Below are positions 39,106 to 47,876 of a stretch of DNA of 60,597 bases, piece after piece. The notes beneath the pieces were generated by a model. It was not told the DNA's origin and did not search any database. It was given only the letters and a program-made list of their open reading frames with translations. The position numbers were made by a program, and so were the translations under genes. Within the stretch, counting starts at the first letter, position 1. Every line of letters starts with the position of its first letter. Source of the DNA: Dehalococcoidia bacterium (GTDB lineage: Bacteria > Chloroflexota > Dehalococcoidia > SHYD01); assembly GCA_009692945.1 (NCBI GenBank), contig SHYD01000001.1, positions 75,898-136,494 on the forward strand, written 5' to 3'.

Positions 39106-40635
39106 CTATCCGCCGGTCGCCAGTTGCTGCACTCGGAACACCACGAATTCAGCCGGTTTCACCGGGCACATCCCGATCTCGCACACCACCATGCCCGCGT
39201 CGATCTGGTCCGGCGGATTGGTCTCGGCGTCACACTTCACGTAGAACGCCTGGTCCTGAGTTGCGCCGAATAATGCGCCGTTGCGGTACGGCCCCATGAG
39301 GAACTGGGTGATGTCCCGCTTGAGCCGCTGCCACAGGCCGAAGTCGTTCGGTTCGAACACGGCCCAATTGGTGCCACCCTTGATGGAGGCCTCCACGTAG
39401 TTGAAGAAGCGGCGGACGTTGATGTACTTCCAAGAGGCGTCGGTGATGGCGAGGGTGCGGGCGCCCCACACCCGGATACCCATTGCGCCGAAGGCGCGGA
39501 TGCAGTTGACCCCGATGGGGTTAAGCGTCCCCTGCTCGCCGGCGGTGATGTCTTGCGTCAACTCGACGGCACCCCGCACCACCTCGTTGGCCGGCGCCTT
39601 GTGGACGCCTCGCTCGGTGTCGGTGCGGGCCCAGATGCCGGCCATGTGGCCGCTCGGCGGCACCGACATCAACTTGCCATCGGGCCCCAGCACCCGAATC
39701 CAGGGGTAGTAGAGGGTGGCAAAGGGCGAGTCCACCATCAGTTTCTGTTCCCGCCACTCCTTGACCTCCTGGGGGTCGAGGCCGAGGGGCGAGTCGATGA
39801 TGCACACCCGGTTCCGCATCAGTTCGCAGTGGTCGACCATCGCCTTCTGGAGGGCGATGAGCGCCTCTTCTTCGATGAGGCCGCGCTGGTAGGCGCTCAT
39901 CAAGTCCGGAGCGCAGACGATGGTCACGTTCTCCACCGCCTCTAGTCCCGCGATCCCGGAGCGGCTTCTCAGGTCGCCCTGGACCTGGGTGGTGTCCAAG
40001 CGCAAATCGCCAGCGGCCGGCGCCGCAAGGGCATAGGACCCTTCGGTCGGGGCCGGGAGCAGGGGCGCTTTGCCCATCGGGATATCGAGCCAGACGTAGG
40101 TCGATGTCCCGTTGACCACGGTCTCGACGAAGCGGGGGCTCTCCCGGTTCATGGTCACGTTGGCGAAGGACTCCACCGCCTTGCCGCCTGCCTTCACCGA
40201 CACGGTGAACATCGGGGCTGCGGGGTCGGCCGGCAGGTTGTCATCCCCACCCTTGGCGGGTCCGATATCCACCGAGACGCTGGCGGCCGCTAGGCCGTCT
40301 TTGATGGCGTAGGCTTCCAGGGCGGGTTTGTCGCCCTCAGCCGCGGGGACCTGTACCCGGGGCGCAAGGGGCGAGGCCACATTGACGATGTAACAGACGC
40401 CGCCGCCGTTGTTGAAATACCCGTACACCGCGTGCCCGAGGTAGTACTCCTTGCGGATCCCACCGAACTTCTGCTGGAACTGGGACCAATTGGTCACCAG
40501 CACCGGTTTGTTGCGAGGGCCCATTTCGGCGAACCCGATGAACGCCGCTACCGACGTCCCCACCCCTTCGATAGGCCTGCCGGCCGAAGGCAGCTCCTCA
40601 ACGTAGACTCCAGGCGTTAGATACGAAGGCGCCAT
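39106..40635 (-). CDS. eCIS contractile tail sheath protein
   Basis: 509 residues from the ATG at 40635, with AAGGAG 9 nt upstream (a TTG three codons earlier is less likely). It opens APSYLTPGVYVEELPSAGRP, the sheath N-terminal arm. The C-terminal domain has DASWKYINVRRFFNYVEASI, NWAVFEPNDFGLWQRLKRDI, and ends PVKPAEFVVFRVQQ. These segments form the extended arms that knit sheath subunits together. The only sheath gene in the window, whereas Afp/PVC loci have several. Its promoter region carries SARP-like heptamers at 40748-40776. Confidence 0.95.
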   Translation of the reverse strand: MAPSYLTPGVYVEELPSAGRPIEGVGTSVAAFIGFAEMGPRNKPVLVTNWSQFQQKFGGIRKEYYLGHAVYGYFNNGGGVCYIVNVASPLAPRVQVPAAEGDKPALEAYAIKDGLAAASVSVDIGPAKGGDDNLPADPAAPMFTVSVKAGGKAVESFANVTMNRESPRFVETVVNGTSTYVWLDIPMGKAPLLPAPTEGSYALAAPAAGDLRLDTTQVQGDLRSRSGIAGLEAVENVTIVCAPDLMSAYQRGLIEEEALIALQKAMVDHCELMRNRVCIIDSPLGLDPQEVKEWREQKLMVDSPFATLYYPWIRVLGPDGKLMSVPPSGHMAGIWARTDTERGVHKAPANEVVRGAVELTQDITAGEQGTLNPIGVNCIRAFGAMGIRVWGARTLAITDASWKYINVRRFFNYVEASIKGGTNWAVFEPNDFGLWQRLKRDITQFLMGPYRNGALFGATQDQAFYVKCDAETNPPDQIDAGMVVCEIGMCPVKPAEFVVFRVQQLATGG

Positions 40636-40731
40636 GTGGTGCAACTCCTTCTGAAGACTTGACCGCCGAAGATGACGCGATCACGCGTCCAGCCGCGGGG
40701 CGACCGGCCCCACCATGCCTCAACCGGGTAG

Positions 40732-40776
40732 AGCGTAACAGAGCCAAGGTTAACCCCCGGTTATGTGCCGGTTAAA
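40732..40776 (-). promoter_or_regulatory. SARP-like operator and extended -10 of the sheath operon
   Basis: Three direct heptamers on the plus strand, GGTTAAC (40748-40754), GGTTATG (40759-40765) and GGTTAAA (40770-40776), are spaced exactly 11 bp apart with 4-bp spacers. In the direction of transcription (minus) they are followed after 10 nt by TACGCT (40732-40737) preceded by TG and one base, an extended -10. No -35 hexamer is evident. This is the architecture of promoters activated by SARP-family regulators, and one is encoded at 48627-49511. Confidence 0.7.
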
Positions 40777-40793
40777 TTGGTCGGCGGCTGCTC

Positions 40794-41624
40794 TCACAAC
40801 TCGAGGATGACGTCCTCCCCCGGTATCGTCACGCTCACCTTGGCCTCCGTCCGGTCCTGCGCCCGCAACACGAGAACCGCGCTGCCCCGCCTGGGCGCGG
40901 GCAATCGGAACCAACCCTGCTCGTCGGTGGTGGTGCGGGCGCCGGTCTCCTCCACCATCACCACCACGCCCGGCAGTCCTTCAACGACGTTGTCCCGGTT
41001 CCGCACCCAGCCCCTCACGTCGAATCCGGAGCGGGCATCATCCGGCGTGATCTGCCGAATGCCTATCTGCGGCGCCCTGAGCACCAGCGGCGCCTGGTAT
41101 GCCACCTCAGGATCCAACACGAGGGTCACCACGTAGGTGAGACCGGGACGGACCCGGTTCTCAAGCCCCTGCCAGAGGTCGGCGAAATTGGACGGCATCT
41201 GATCCGGCTGCGCCACCGAGGTGGTTACCGGTCCCGGTTGGTCAACCAGTCCACCCCTCAGCAGGTCACGCGGCAACGGGTTGCTCTTCACCAGCGCCGC
41301 CAGCACTCTCCAGAGCAGCCGGTGCTCATCCTCCGGCGCTCGGGCCCAGGTGGTCACTTGGTAGGTGGCGTCGATGCGCAGGGGGGCACGCTGCCTGCTA
41401 CCCAGGTTGTTTTCTCCGCTCCTCTTGACTTCCCACCCCACCGTCCGCATTTTGAGGTTCTCCCGGAGGTCGAACAGGAAACAATTGACGGCGGGCCGGG
41501 TGAGCCGGCCGGACCAATCCCGGTCAGGAGTATCGAAGGCCAGCTCGACTTCGGTGGGGTCGAGCGGAACGGTGCGCACCAGCAACTCGCGGATGGTGTC
41601 GTCCAGGTCAGCCAGCACGGTCAT
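40794..41624 (-). CDS. DUF4255/Pvc16-like tail terminator protein
   Basis: 276 residues. The N-terminal ~170 residues (VLADLDDTIRELLVRTVPLD, VNCFLFDLRENLKMR, then RIDATYQVTTWARAPEDEHR) match DUF4255, found in Afp16/Pvc16 cap proteins that end sheath and tube polymerisation. The C-terminal ~70 residues form a carboxypeptidase-regulatory/Ig-like beta-sandwich (VVVMVEETGARTTTDEQGWF). The start overlaps the AAA+ gene stop by 4 bp (ATGA). The 150-nt gap to the sheath gene contains the second operator, so it is probably the last gene of the upstream eCIS operon. Confidence 0.88.
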   Translation of the reverse strand: MTVLADLDDTIRELLVRTVPLDPTEVELAFDTPDRDWSGRLTRPAVNCFLFDLRENLKMRTVGWEVKRSGENNLGSRQRAPLRIDATYQVTTWARAPEDEHRLLWRVLAALVKSNPLPRDLLRGGLVDQPGPVTTSVAQPDQMPSNFADLWQGLENRVRPGLTYVVTLVLDPEVAYQAPLVLRAPQIGIRQITPDDARSGFDVRGWVRNRDNVVEGLPGVVVMVEETGARTTTDEQGWFRLPAPRRGSAVLVLRAQDRTEAKVSVTIPGEDVILEL

Positions 41625-43756
41625 GACTCCAACAGAAGCGAATAGTACGGCTCAAAATCGTTCTGTGCCACCAGTTTCCCCAACTTTTGATATTCCCGGC
41701 GAGTACCTCGGATGAGGTGCCGCATCGCGATCCGGTCGCCTTCCTCCGCGGCCAGGAAGGCCCCGGTCAGGCAGATATTGCGGATGTGGCCGCCTGCCAG
41801 CCGGAACTTCCGCGCCAGGAAGGGCAGGTCCACATCCCCGTCCAGCGGCGCCTCGTTGGGCAGCGAGCCGCGCCAGATGCGGAGCCGCTCCGCTTCCTCA
41901 GGCATCGGGAACTCGATCACAAAGTCCAAGCGACGCAGGAAAGCATCGTCAAGATTGCCCCGTAGGTTCGTGGTCAGCACCGCCACCCCGTTGTAGCCCT
42001 CCAGCCGCTGGAGCAGATAAGCCGTCTCCACGTTGGCGTAACGGTCGTGGGCATCCCGCACCTCGGATCGCTTTCCGAACAGGGCGTCGGCCTCATCGAA
42101 CAGCAGGACGGCGTCGCCCTTCTCGGCAGCGCCGAATATGGCGTCCAGGTTCTTCTCCGTCTCACCAATATATTTGCTGACGATGGACGCCAGATCGATG
42201 CGGAACAGTTCGAGGCCGAGCACGCCCGCGATGATCTCCGCCGCCATCGTCTTGCCGGTGCCGGGTTGCCCAACGAACAGGGCGGTCAAACCGCTGCGCC
42301 CGGCCACGGCCCGGCCGAATCCCCAGGTCTCCAGCACCCGCAGTTGGTGGCGGGCCCTGGCCGCGATCTCGCGCAACTGCGCCAAGGCATCGCCCGGCAG
42401 GACGATATCGTCCCAGCCGTGACGCGGCTCCACGCGCCGGGCCAGTCCGTTCATGGGCGGGGCGCTGATGGCGCGGGCCGCCGCTCGCAGTTCAGACATC
42501 CCGGCCTGGTCCTCACCGGCAAATTGAGCACGGAGGCCGCCGGCCGCGGCGACTGATTCGATGCTTTCCTGGTCCAGATTGTACCGGTTAGCGAGTTCCA
42601 CCACTCCATCGGACCCTATCGGACCGCTCAACACCGATTGCCACATCCTCAACCGTTGTTCCAACGCCAACGGCGCCAGTTCCAATCGGATGGAAGGGAC
42701 CGAGGCGATCCAGGTGCTGGGCTCCCAACGCGCCTCACCCAGCAGCAGCGTCGGGCGAATTCTGCGGACCAGGTCACGATGCAGTTGCGACATCAATTGC
42801 GCATGGCCGGCCTTGTCCGGGGTGAACAGCACGTCGAACTCGTCGAATGCTAAGACCGCATCCTGCAGGGTAGCCTCCTGCACCAGCAGATGAACGTTTC
42901 TGGCGAGATTGCCCGCGGCCAGGAGATCCGAGACGCGGGCGACCAGGAGCGAGACCCCGGCCTGAAGGCAGGCCGCGCGCGCGGCGGCCAGGCGGGCAGG
43001 CCCGGTTTGGCCATGGAGGTACACCACGGGAGAAGCCGAGCCGGTCTGTTGAGCCCCAACCAGGTGAACCAGCCCCTCGACCAACGCCTGGTTGAGGCCG
43101 AGGGCTGGCGGTGGTGGTTCTGGTTCTGTCCGGTAGAACGAGGCGAAACCAGTGAGCCTCCCATCGATCCGGTCGGAACCGAGCAGGAATTCGGACACCC
43201 GATCATCCAGTTTCAACGGCCGGCTCAGGAAGGGTAGCCGTTCCGCCGATTCTTCGGCCAGCGTCACGATACCCGAGGCCAGCAGCGAACCCTGGAGCCC
43301 TAACCGCACCCTTGCTTCGACCCGGTCGGCCAACCCCGGGGCCAGCAATTGCAGCACCAGGTTTGCGGTGGGACGGCGGCGGGACACATCGTCCTGGAGA
43401 TAGCCATACAGCCGCTCATAACGAATGTCCAGTTCCGGCGCCAGGATAATGAGCACCGCTTCCTGCTCGAAAGCATCCAGACCCCACTGCGCCGCCAAGT
43501 GCTGGAGGCGTTCCGGTATGACCGCTGGGGCCAACTCCAACAGCTTCCGTGCTTCCCAGGGCTGCGGAGTTTCGGCAAGCAGCGCGTCAATCTCGCCGTC
43601 TGAGATGTACAGTCCGCGCAGGGGGTCCGCCGCCCGTGCCGCTATCTCGTCCCGCAGCCCTTCGACCGCGATCCGAAGGCGGAGGTCGAGCCGCAGGAGG
43701 GCTCGCCGCAGCATATCAAAAGACGCTGTTGCCAACGGGGCGCCGGCGGTTTCCAT
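41621..43756 (-). CDS. eCIS AAA+ ATPase (Afp15/Pvc15-like)
   Basis: 711 residues. The C-terminal half is a classic AAA+ module: Walker A FVGQPGTGKTMAAE, Walker B AVLLFDEADALFGKR, the second region of homology LTTNLRGNLDDAFLRRLDF and RLAGGHIRNICL (sensor 2). The N-terminal ~350 residues match the all-alpha Afp15 N-domain and a degenerate ATPase-like fold (PVVYLHGQTGPARLAAARAA). Every eCIS carries this ATPase, which is needed for particle assembly. The ATG is at 43756, and a hairpin with CGGGCC/GGCCCG arms lies in the 75-nt gap upstream. Confidence 0.93.
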   Translation of the reverse strand: METAGAPLATASFDMLRRALLRLDLRLRIAVEGLRDEIAARAADPLRGLYISDGEIDALLAETPQPWEARKLLELAPAVIPERLQHLAAQWGLDAFEQEAVLIILAPELDIRYERLYGYLQDDVSRRRPTANLVLQLLAPGLADRVEARVRLGLQGSLLASGIVTLAEESAERLPFLSRPLKLDDRVSEFLLGSDRIDGRLTGFASFYRTEPEPPPPALGLNQALVEGLVHLVGAQQTGSASPVVYLHGQTGPARLAAARAACLQAGVSLLVARVSDLLAAGNLARNVHLLVQEATLQDAVLAFDEFDVLFTPDKAGHAQLMSQLHRDLVRRIRPTLLLGEARWEPSTWIASVPSIRLELAPLALEQRLRMWQSVLSGPIGSDGVVELANRYNLDQESIESVAAAGGLRAQFAGEDQAGMSELRAAARAISAPPMNGLARRVEPRHGWDDIVLPGDALAQLREIAARARHQLRVLETWGFGRAVAGRSGLTALFVGQPGTGKTMAAEIIAGVLGLELFRIDLASIVSKYIGETEKNLDAIFGAAEKGDAVLLFDEADALFGKRSEVRDAHDRYANVETAYLLQRLEGYNGVAVLTTNLRGNLDDAFLRRLDFVIEFPMPEEAERLRIWRGSLPNEAPLDGDVDLPFLARKFRLAGGHIRNICLTGAFLAAEEGDRIAMRHLIRGTRREYQKLGKLVAQNDFEPYYSLLLES

Positions 43757-43831
43757 CTTAAGGTCTGCTTAAGCGGGCCCGGAGACGGCGGCCCGGACCT
43801 GGGAGAAATCCCCAAAAAAAGCGCCGGGTGG

Positions 43832-44815
43832 TCATTCGGCTTCTTCGACGGTGTCCATCGCTTCCATCGCTTCGACCGCTTCGACCGGACCCGTCCCGCC
43901 GAGCACCGCCTGGATGCCGGGCAGGTAGGTGTCGAATTGCGTCGCGTTGTGGGTCACGAGTTGCTTGAGCATCGGCGGACTCAATTTTTCGCCCGCCGTA
44001 TCCAGGCTGGTGCGGTAACGAACCTCACCGTCTTCGCAGTCCATCTCGAAATTGCCGATTCGCAGACCATAGTTGGCGCGGGTGAGGAACTCGGCCATCG
44101 GCGGGCGCCGTGCGGCCGGCACCTCACCGGTGAGATACGAGAACACCATGCATTGATTGAGCCCCTCCTCCGCCATGATGACCGCAAGCCACTCCCCATT
44201 GTCACCCTTCAGCGGTACACGCACCGCGCTGCCGGCTTCTACCACCTCGTATGGCCACCCGCTGTCCTTGGCAAACGTGACAATCACGTCGAACATCTCA
44301 CCTGCTCCGTTCTCATCCCTCGCCAGGCCCGCATCGTGCGGCGCGGGGTTGGCCCAGATAGTGCTGTAGCCCTGCTTGACGGCGCCTCCCGCCAACTCTG
44401 GGGGAAGCGGCACCTCTTGGACCACCTGGAGCGCGATCCAACTCTCCGACTTCAAGAGGACGTGGGGTCGTTTGCTGGCGGCCAGGCCCTGCAGCCACGA
44501 CTGCACTTCCTCGGGTGTGGAATCGTGCCCGGTCAAGAGGTGTTGTGCGTCCGCTGCCAACCGCGCTTCCACTTCTATGAGACGGGCTGGGTTGAAGGCG
44601 ATGTTCCCCCCGTTGCGCCTGACCTCGGGGGCCAGCCGGAACAAGCCCTCAGCATCGATGCGCCTGTAGGCAGCATCGTCCACCGTGAAAACCGCACGGC
44701 ACTCGCTCAGGCGGTCCCCGGATCGTCGCAGCTTGACCCTGGACACCCCCACCGGAAGCCCCATACCAGAGGGCGTCTGCAATTCGATATTCAACGGCGC
44801 GTTGCGGCCCTGCAT
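43832..44815 (-). CDS. YbjN-domain protein in the eCIS locus
   Basis: 327 residues, with ATG at 44815 and GGAG 7 nt upstream. Residues ~195-295 (EMFDVIVTFAKDSGWPYEVV, WLAVIMAEEGLNQCMVFSYL, LTRANYGLRIGNFEMDCEDG) match YbjN-type domains, which share the type III secretion chaperone fold. The N-terminal ~110 residues are beta-rich (NIELQTPSGMGLPVGVSRVK) and the C-terminus is a Glu/Ala/Met/Val repeat (EAVEAMEAMDTVEEAE). A chaperone role for the preceding cargo-like protein is an attractive guess from its position 22 nt downstream of that gene. It has no standard eCIS counterpart that I recognise. Confidence 0.65.
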   Translation of the reverse strand: MQGRNAPLNIELQTPSGMGLPVGVSRVKLRRSGDRLSECRAVFTVDDAAYRRIDAEGLFRLAPEVRRNGGNIAFNPARLIEVEARLAADAQHLLTGHDSTPEEVQSWLQGLAASKRPHVLLKSESWIALQVVQEVPLPPELAGGAVKQGYSTIWANPAPHDAGLARDENGAGEMFDVIVTFAKDSGWPYEVVEAGSAVRVPLKGDNGEWLAVIMAEEGLNQCMVFSYLTGEVPAARRPPMAEFLTRANYGLRIGNFEMDCEDGEVRYRTSLDTAGEKLSPPMLKQLVTHNATQFDTYLPGIQAVLGGTGPVEAVEAMEAMDTVEEAE

Positions 44816-44836
44816 GTCAGACTCCGGCAGGACCGG

Positions 44837-46969
44837 CTACGAAGGCCACTTCTTGATCACTTTACCCTGTTCAAAAGTTGCGGTGAGCACCGGCGTCTCA
44901 ATACCCCGGGATTGTTTCGCGGTGAGCTTGACCTCCCACGACTTGAGCTTCCCTCCCGCCTCGGTGAGAGTCACCGACGCCTCGATCCCGATGGCGGAAG
45001 TCCGTGAGGTTTCGACCTCCTTGCTTGGGTCAAACTTCTCGAACTTGATCTGAGGGTCGCTCTTGACGGCAGTTTTGACGGTGTCTACCATCGACGCAAA
45101 ATCTCCCACCATGTTCGCTCCGGTGGCCGCCGCGTTGGGGTCCTCCTCAGCGGCGGATTCGGCCTTTTCTGCCAACAGCGGTGTCATGCGGGTCGCCATA
45201 TTGCCAATATAGGCGACGAGTGCCGACCCGGCGCCACCGCCCCCCAATTCCAACAGATTGAACATGGCGCTGGCGCTGATTTCCAGTTCCCGTTCTTCCG
45301 ATCCGATTGTGTATTCCGCCGACCCCGAGAACGGCCCGAACTCGGCCTCGAACCCAAGCACGCCCTCCATTTTGGTCTGACCCGACGACTTGCGCGCGCC
45401 CCGGGCCTTGGGCATCCGCAGCGCCGCCAGTTCCTTCACCGACAGTTCATCCAGCTTCTTGCCGCCGGTCTGTTTGTGGATGGACGCCTCGACAGACTCC
45501 TTGTTGTACTCGGTGAAATGCCGCGCCTTGGCAGACCCGCCCAATTTGCCACCCGTCACACCACCCTCTGCCTTGATCGATGCATAGGCGCCCCTCCGGA
45601 CAAACCGCTCGCGGTCGTCGGTGCCCTTCGCCAGAACGCCCTTTTCAACCTTGGACGCCCAGCGCTCAGCGAGCTTGTAGCCCTGCCGGGACATGGTGCC
45701 GCCCCACATATAACTGGCCACCTCCCGCGGCAGCACGGAGGACTCCCGGAACTTCTGATACATGGCATAGGAGATGAGTTTCATCACCTCGACACCGGAC
45801 CCACCCTTGGCCTCGATGAAGCCGCCGAGTTCGCCCTGGAGTTTGGCCACGCCGATCGAACCACCGGCCGTCACTCCCAGTTCATTGCCGACCTCGACAT
45901 CGTTTTTATCGTCCTTTTCCGCGCTCATGGTGAGATGGAACCCTATCTCTACACCCGAGGGCGGGATCGGGATGGCCAGATCGAACTCGAACTCGGCAGT
46001 GGTGTCCGGCTGAGGTACGGCCAGGTCGATCAGACCCGCCAACCGCTCCGACGCTTGTTTGAAGTCTCCGGTCAGTTTGTCCTGGACCTTTTTGGTCTTG
46101 GCGTCCGGGGCCACCACCGCGGCCTGCTGCCCTTCCGGGAACTTGACCGCCTCCAGTTTGGCCTTCTCGGCCAGGGCCATCGACTCGAGGTTCTTGACCC
46201 CAGGTGTCCGTTTCGCCACCGCATCGGACGTTCCGTCGGCGTTCTCCTCCCGCCACTGTGCTGTTACGTCCAGTATCTCTTCGAGCACCGCCACCAGCGT
46301 GTCCCGCTGGCTGGAGTTTTCCGGAGGAGCGGTGAGGCCGTGGTACTCGTCCAGCCACTGGTCGATCTCGGTCAGGGTCCCGCCCCGCACGCTGGTGCGG
46401 TCCACATAGGTTGCTGCAGAGAACGTTTCGGCCGTGATCAGCCGCTGGACGGCCGGTGCCTCAGGATAGATAAGCCGGATATTTTCGTTGCCGCGGGCGG
46501 GGTCCGGCAAAGCAAGCCTCGCCAGCTTGGGAAGCGCCACCGAACGGGCTCGACTCGGCGCAGTCGCAGCAGCCGAGGATTGGGAACGGGGACTTACTCC
46601 CCCCGGAACGCCCGCGCCAACACGGGCGACACCGCCGGTCTGCGCCATGCGCTGCAACGTCTGGTTTCCCAGCGTGCGCTGTAACGCCAGGATGGCTGGA
46701 GAGGATATTCCCCGTCCTACGGCCATGGCCGTTTGCAGTGAGGCTACCGCAATCGCAGGACCCATGGCGCCGGCTTCCGGAAACCTTGCCTCGGCCTCGG
46801 TCTGGGAGACCGTCGCCGGGCGTGGCGCCGGGTCTTTATCCGAACGCTGGCTGCGAAGTTGAGAATTCTTTGCCACGCTTCTCCTCACCGATTCCTCCCG
46901 CCGCCCGCTCCAATGGGCGACGATCTGGGACAAATTACCCCAACCCATCATCCCAACAGGCTGGGCCAA
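44837..46969 (-). CDS. Putative eCIS cargo protein
   Basis: Up to 710 residues, starting at TTG 46969, with ATGs at 46951 and 46948. The N-terminal region ends in ALQRTLGNQTLQRM, the motif seen at the front of many DUF4157-type eCIS cargo proteins. Residues ~340-710 are dominated by Gly-rich amphipathic beta stretches (FEFDLAIPIPPSGVEIGFHL, VTAGGSIGVAKLQGELGGFI, ISASAMFNLLELGGGGAGSA) that could form a barrel or pore-like domain. There is no known enzyme motif. Neighbours are the DUF4157 protein upstream and the YbjN-domain protein downstream. Function unknown; cargo is inferred from motif and place. Confidence 0.55.
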   Translation of the reverse strand: MAQPVGMMGWGNLSQIVAHWSGRREESVRRSVAKNSQLRSQRSDKDPAPRPATVSQTEAEARFPEAGAMGPAIAVASLQTAMAVGRGISSPAILALQRTLGNQTLQRMAQTGGVARVGAGVPGGVSPRSQSSAAATAPSRARSVALPKLARLALPDPARGNENIRLIYPEAPAVQRLITAETFSAATYVDRTSVRGGTLTEIDQWLDEYHGLTAPPENSSQRDTLVAVLEEILDVTAQWREENADGTSDAVAKRTPGVKNLESMALAEKAKLEAVKFPEGQQAAVVAPDAKTKKVQDKLTGDFKQASERLAGLIDLAVPQPDTTAEFEFDLAIPIPPSGVEIGFHLTMSAEKDDKNDVEVGNELGVTAGGSIGVAKLQGELGGFIEAKGGSGVEVMKLISYAMYQKFRESSVLPREVASYMWGGTMSRQGYKLAERWASKVEKGVLAKGTDDRERFVRRGAYASIKAEGGVTGGKLGGSAKARHFTEYNKESVEASIHKQTGGKKLDELSVKELAALRMPKARGARKSSGQTKMEGVLGFEAEFGPFSGSAEYTIGSEERELEISASAMFNLLELGGGGAGSALVAYIGNMATRMTPLLAEKAESAAEEDPNAAATGANMVGDFASMVDTVKTAVKSDPQIKFEKFDPSKEVETSRTSAIGIEASVTLTEAGGKLKSWEVKLTAKQSRGIETPVLTATFEQGKVIKKWPS

Positions 46970-47001
46970 CGGGGTGATCCCGCGTCGGTTTGGCCTTCGA
47001 G

Positions 47002-47817
47002 TTAGCCCTGAAGCAGCTCCTCCTCGGGGCCTGCCCGCTGGACGTAGCCCTGAAGCAGCTCCTCCTCGGGGCCTGCCCGCTGGACGTAGCCCTGAAGCAG
47101 CTCCTCGTCCTCGGGGCCTGCGCGTTGGATAGGAGAAGGGCTCGCAGGCGCGGACGCCGAGGTGGGTTTGGCGCCATCGGCCGTGGAGCCAACCAACCGG
47201 TCCGCCTGATGCACCGCAGCCCGCTCGTAAGGATCGCCGGGGCTGCTGATCGCCACGCCGCCGGCAACCGGCGTTCCGGCGACCGGCCCCGACCTTTGCT
47301 GCACCACATGGGTGGCCTCGTGGGCCAACATTCGGATTCCTTCCGGCGCGTCCGGCTGGTAGTTGCCGGACCTGAAAAAGATATCGGACCCGGTGGTGAA
47401 CGCTTCTGCGTTGACGGCCTGCGCCAGCCGATCCGCCTCGGAATCGGCATGGACCCGAACACCTGAAAGGTCGGCCCCCAAGCCAGACTCGAGGCTACGC
47501 TGGAGCGGCGCCGCCAGCGGTTGACCACTTCCGGCAGCATTCTTGATCTGGCGGCCGAGGTCGGGAGTGGGTCGCCCCTCTTCTTTGGTGGCGATGGCCA
47601 GGCGCTGGATCGCAGCGTTTCCCAGGCCGTGTACGCCGCCGCTCAACACTGCTGCACGGGCGCCGAGTTCTGCGGCTACTTGCTGCAAGGCCTGATTGCC
47701 CAGCGAAGGGGAAATATCCGATGCAGCAGACGATCGATCAGCCTCGACCTGCTCAGCGGCGATAGGCCTGGGCAATTTGCGGGCTAGCCGCTCAGAAATG
47801 TTGGCCGAACCTTCCAT
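47002..47817 (-). CDS. DUF4157 (eCIS-associated) protein with C-terminal 14-residue repeats
   Basis: 271 residues from the ATG at 47817, which has GGGAGG 8 nt upstream; the longer frame to 47886 would overlap the predicted -10. The N-terminus has the LGNQALQQVAA motif. The DUF4157 core (about 100-165) reads LESGLGADLSGVRVHADSEA, AFTTGSDIFFRSGNY and LAHEATHVVQQ, with HEATH as zinc motif. The C-terminus is three repeats of YVQRAGPEEELLQG-type units encoded by 42-45-bp DNA repeats. It is the first gene of the eCIS locus and is read divergently from the FHA cassette. It may be a cargo or a cargo-loading factor. Confidence 0.82.
   Translation of the reverse strand: MEGSANISERLARKLPRPIAAEQVEADRSSAASDISPSLGNQALQQVAAELGARAAVLSGGVHGLGNAAIQRLAIATKEEGRPTPDLGRQIKNAAGSGQPLAAPLQRSLESGLGADLSGVRVHADSEADRLAQAVNAEAFTTGSDIFFRSGNYQPDAPEGIRMLAHEATHVVQQRSGPVAGTPVAGGVAISSPGDPYERAAVHQADRLVGSTADGAKPTSASAPASPSPIQRAGPEDEELLQGYVQRAGPEEELLQGYVQRAGPEEELLQG
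47003..47131. repeat. Three tandem 42-45-bp coding repeats
   Basis: Units at 47003-47044 and 47045-47086 are identical 42-mers. The third, 47087-47131, has a 3-bp insertion and a few changes. Each encodes a YVQRAGPEEELLQG-like 14-mer at the end of the DUF4157 protein. Confidence 0.9.
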
Positions 47818-47876
47818 TTGAGGGGCCTCCCTTAACTCCAAGGCGTTGTCTTGGGTGCACTCCAAGGCATCCCGGA

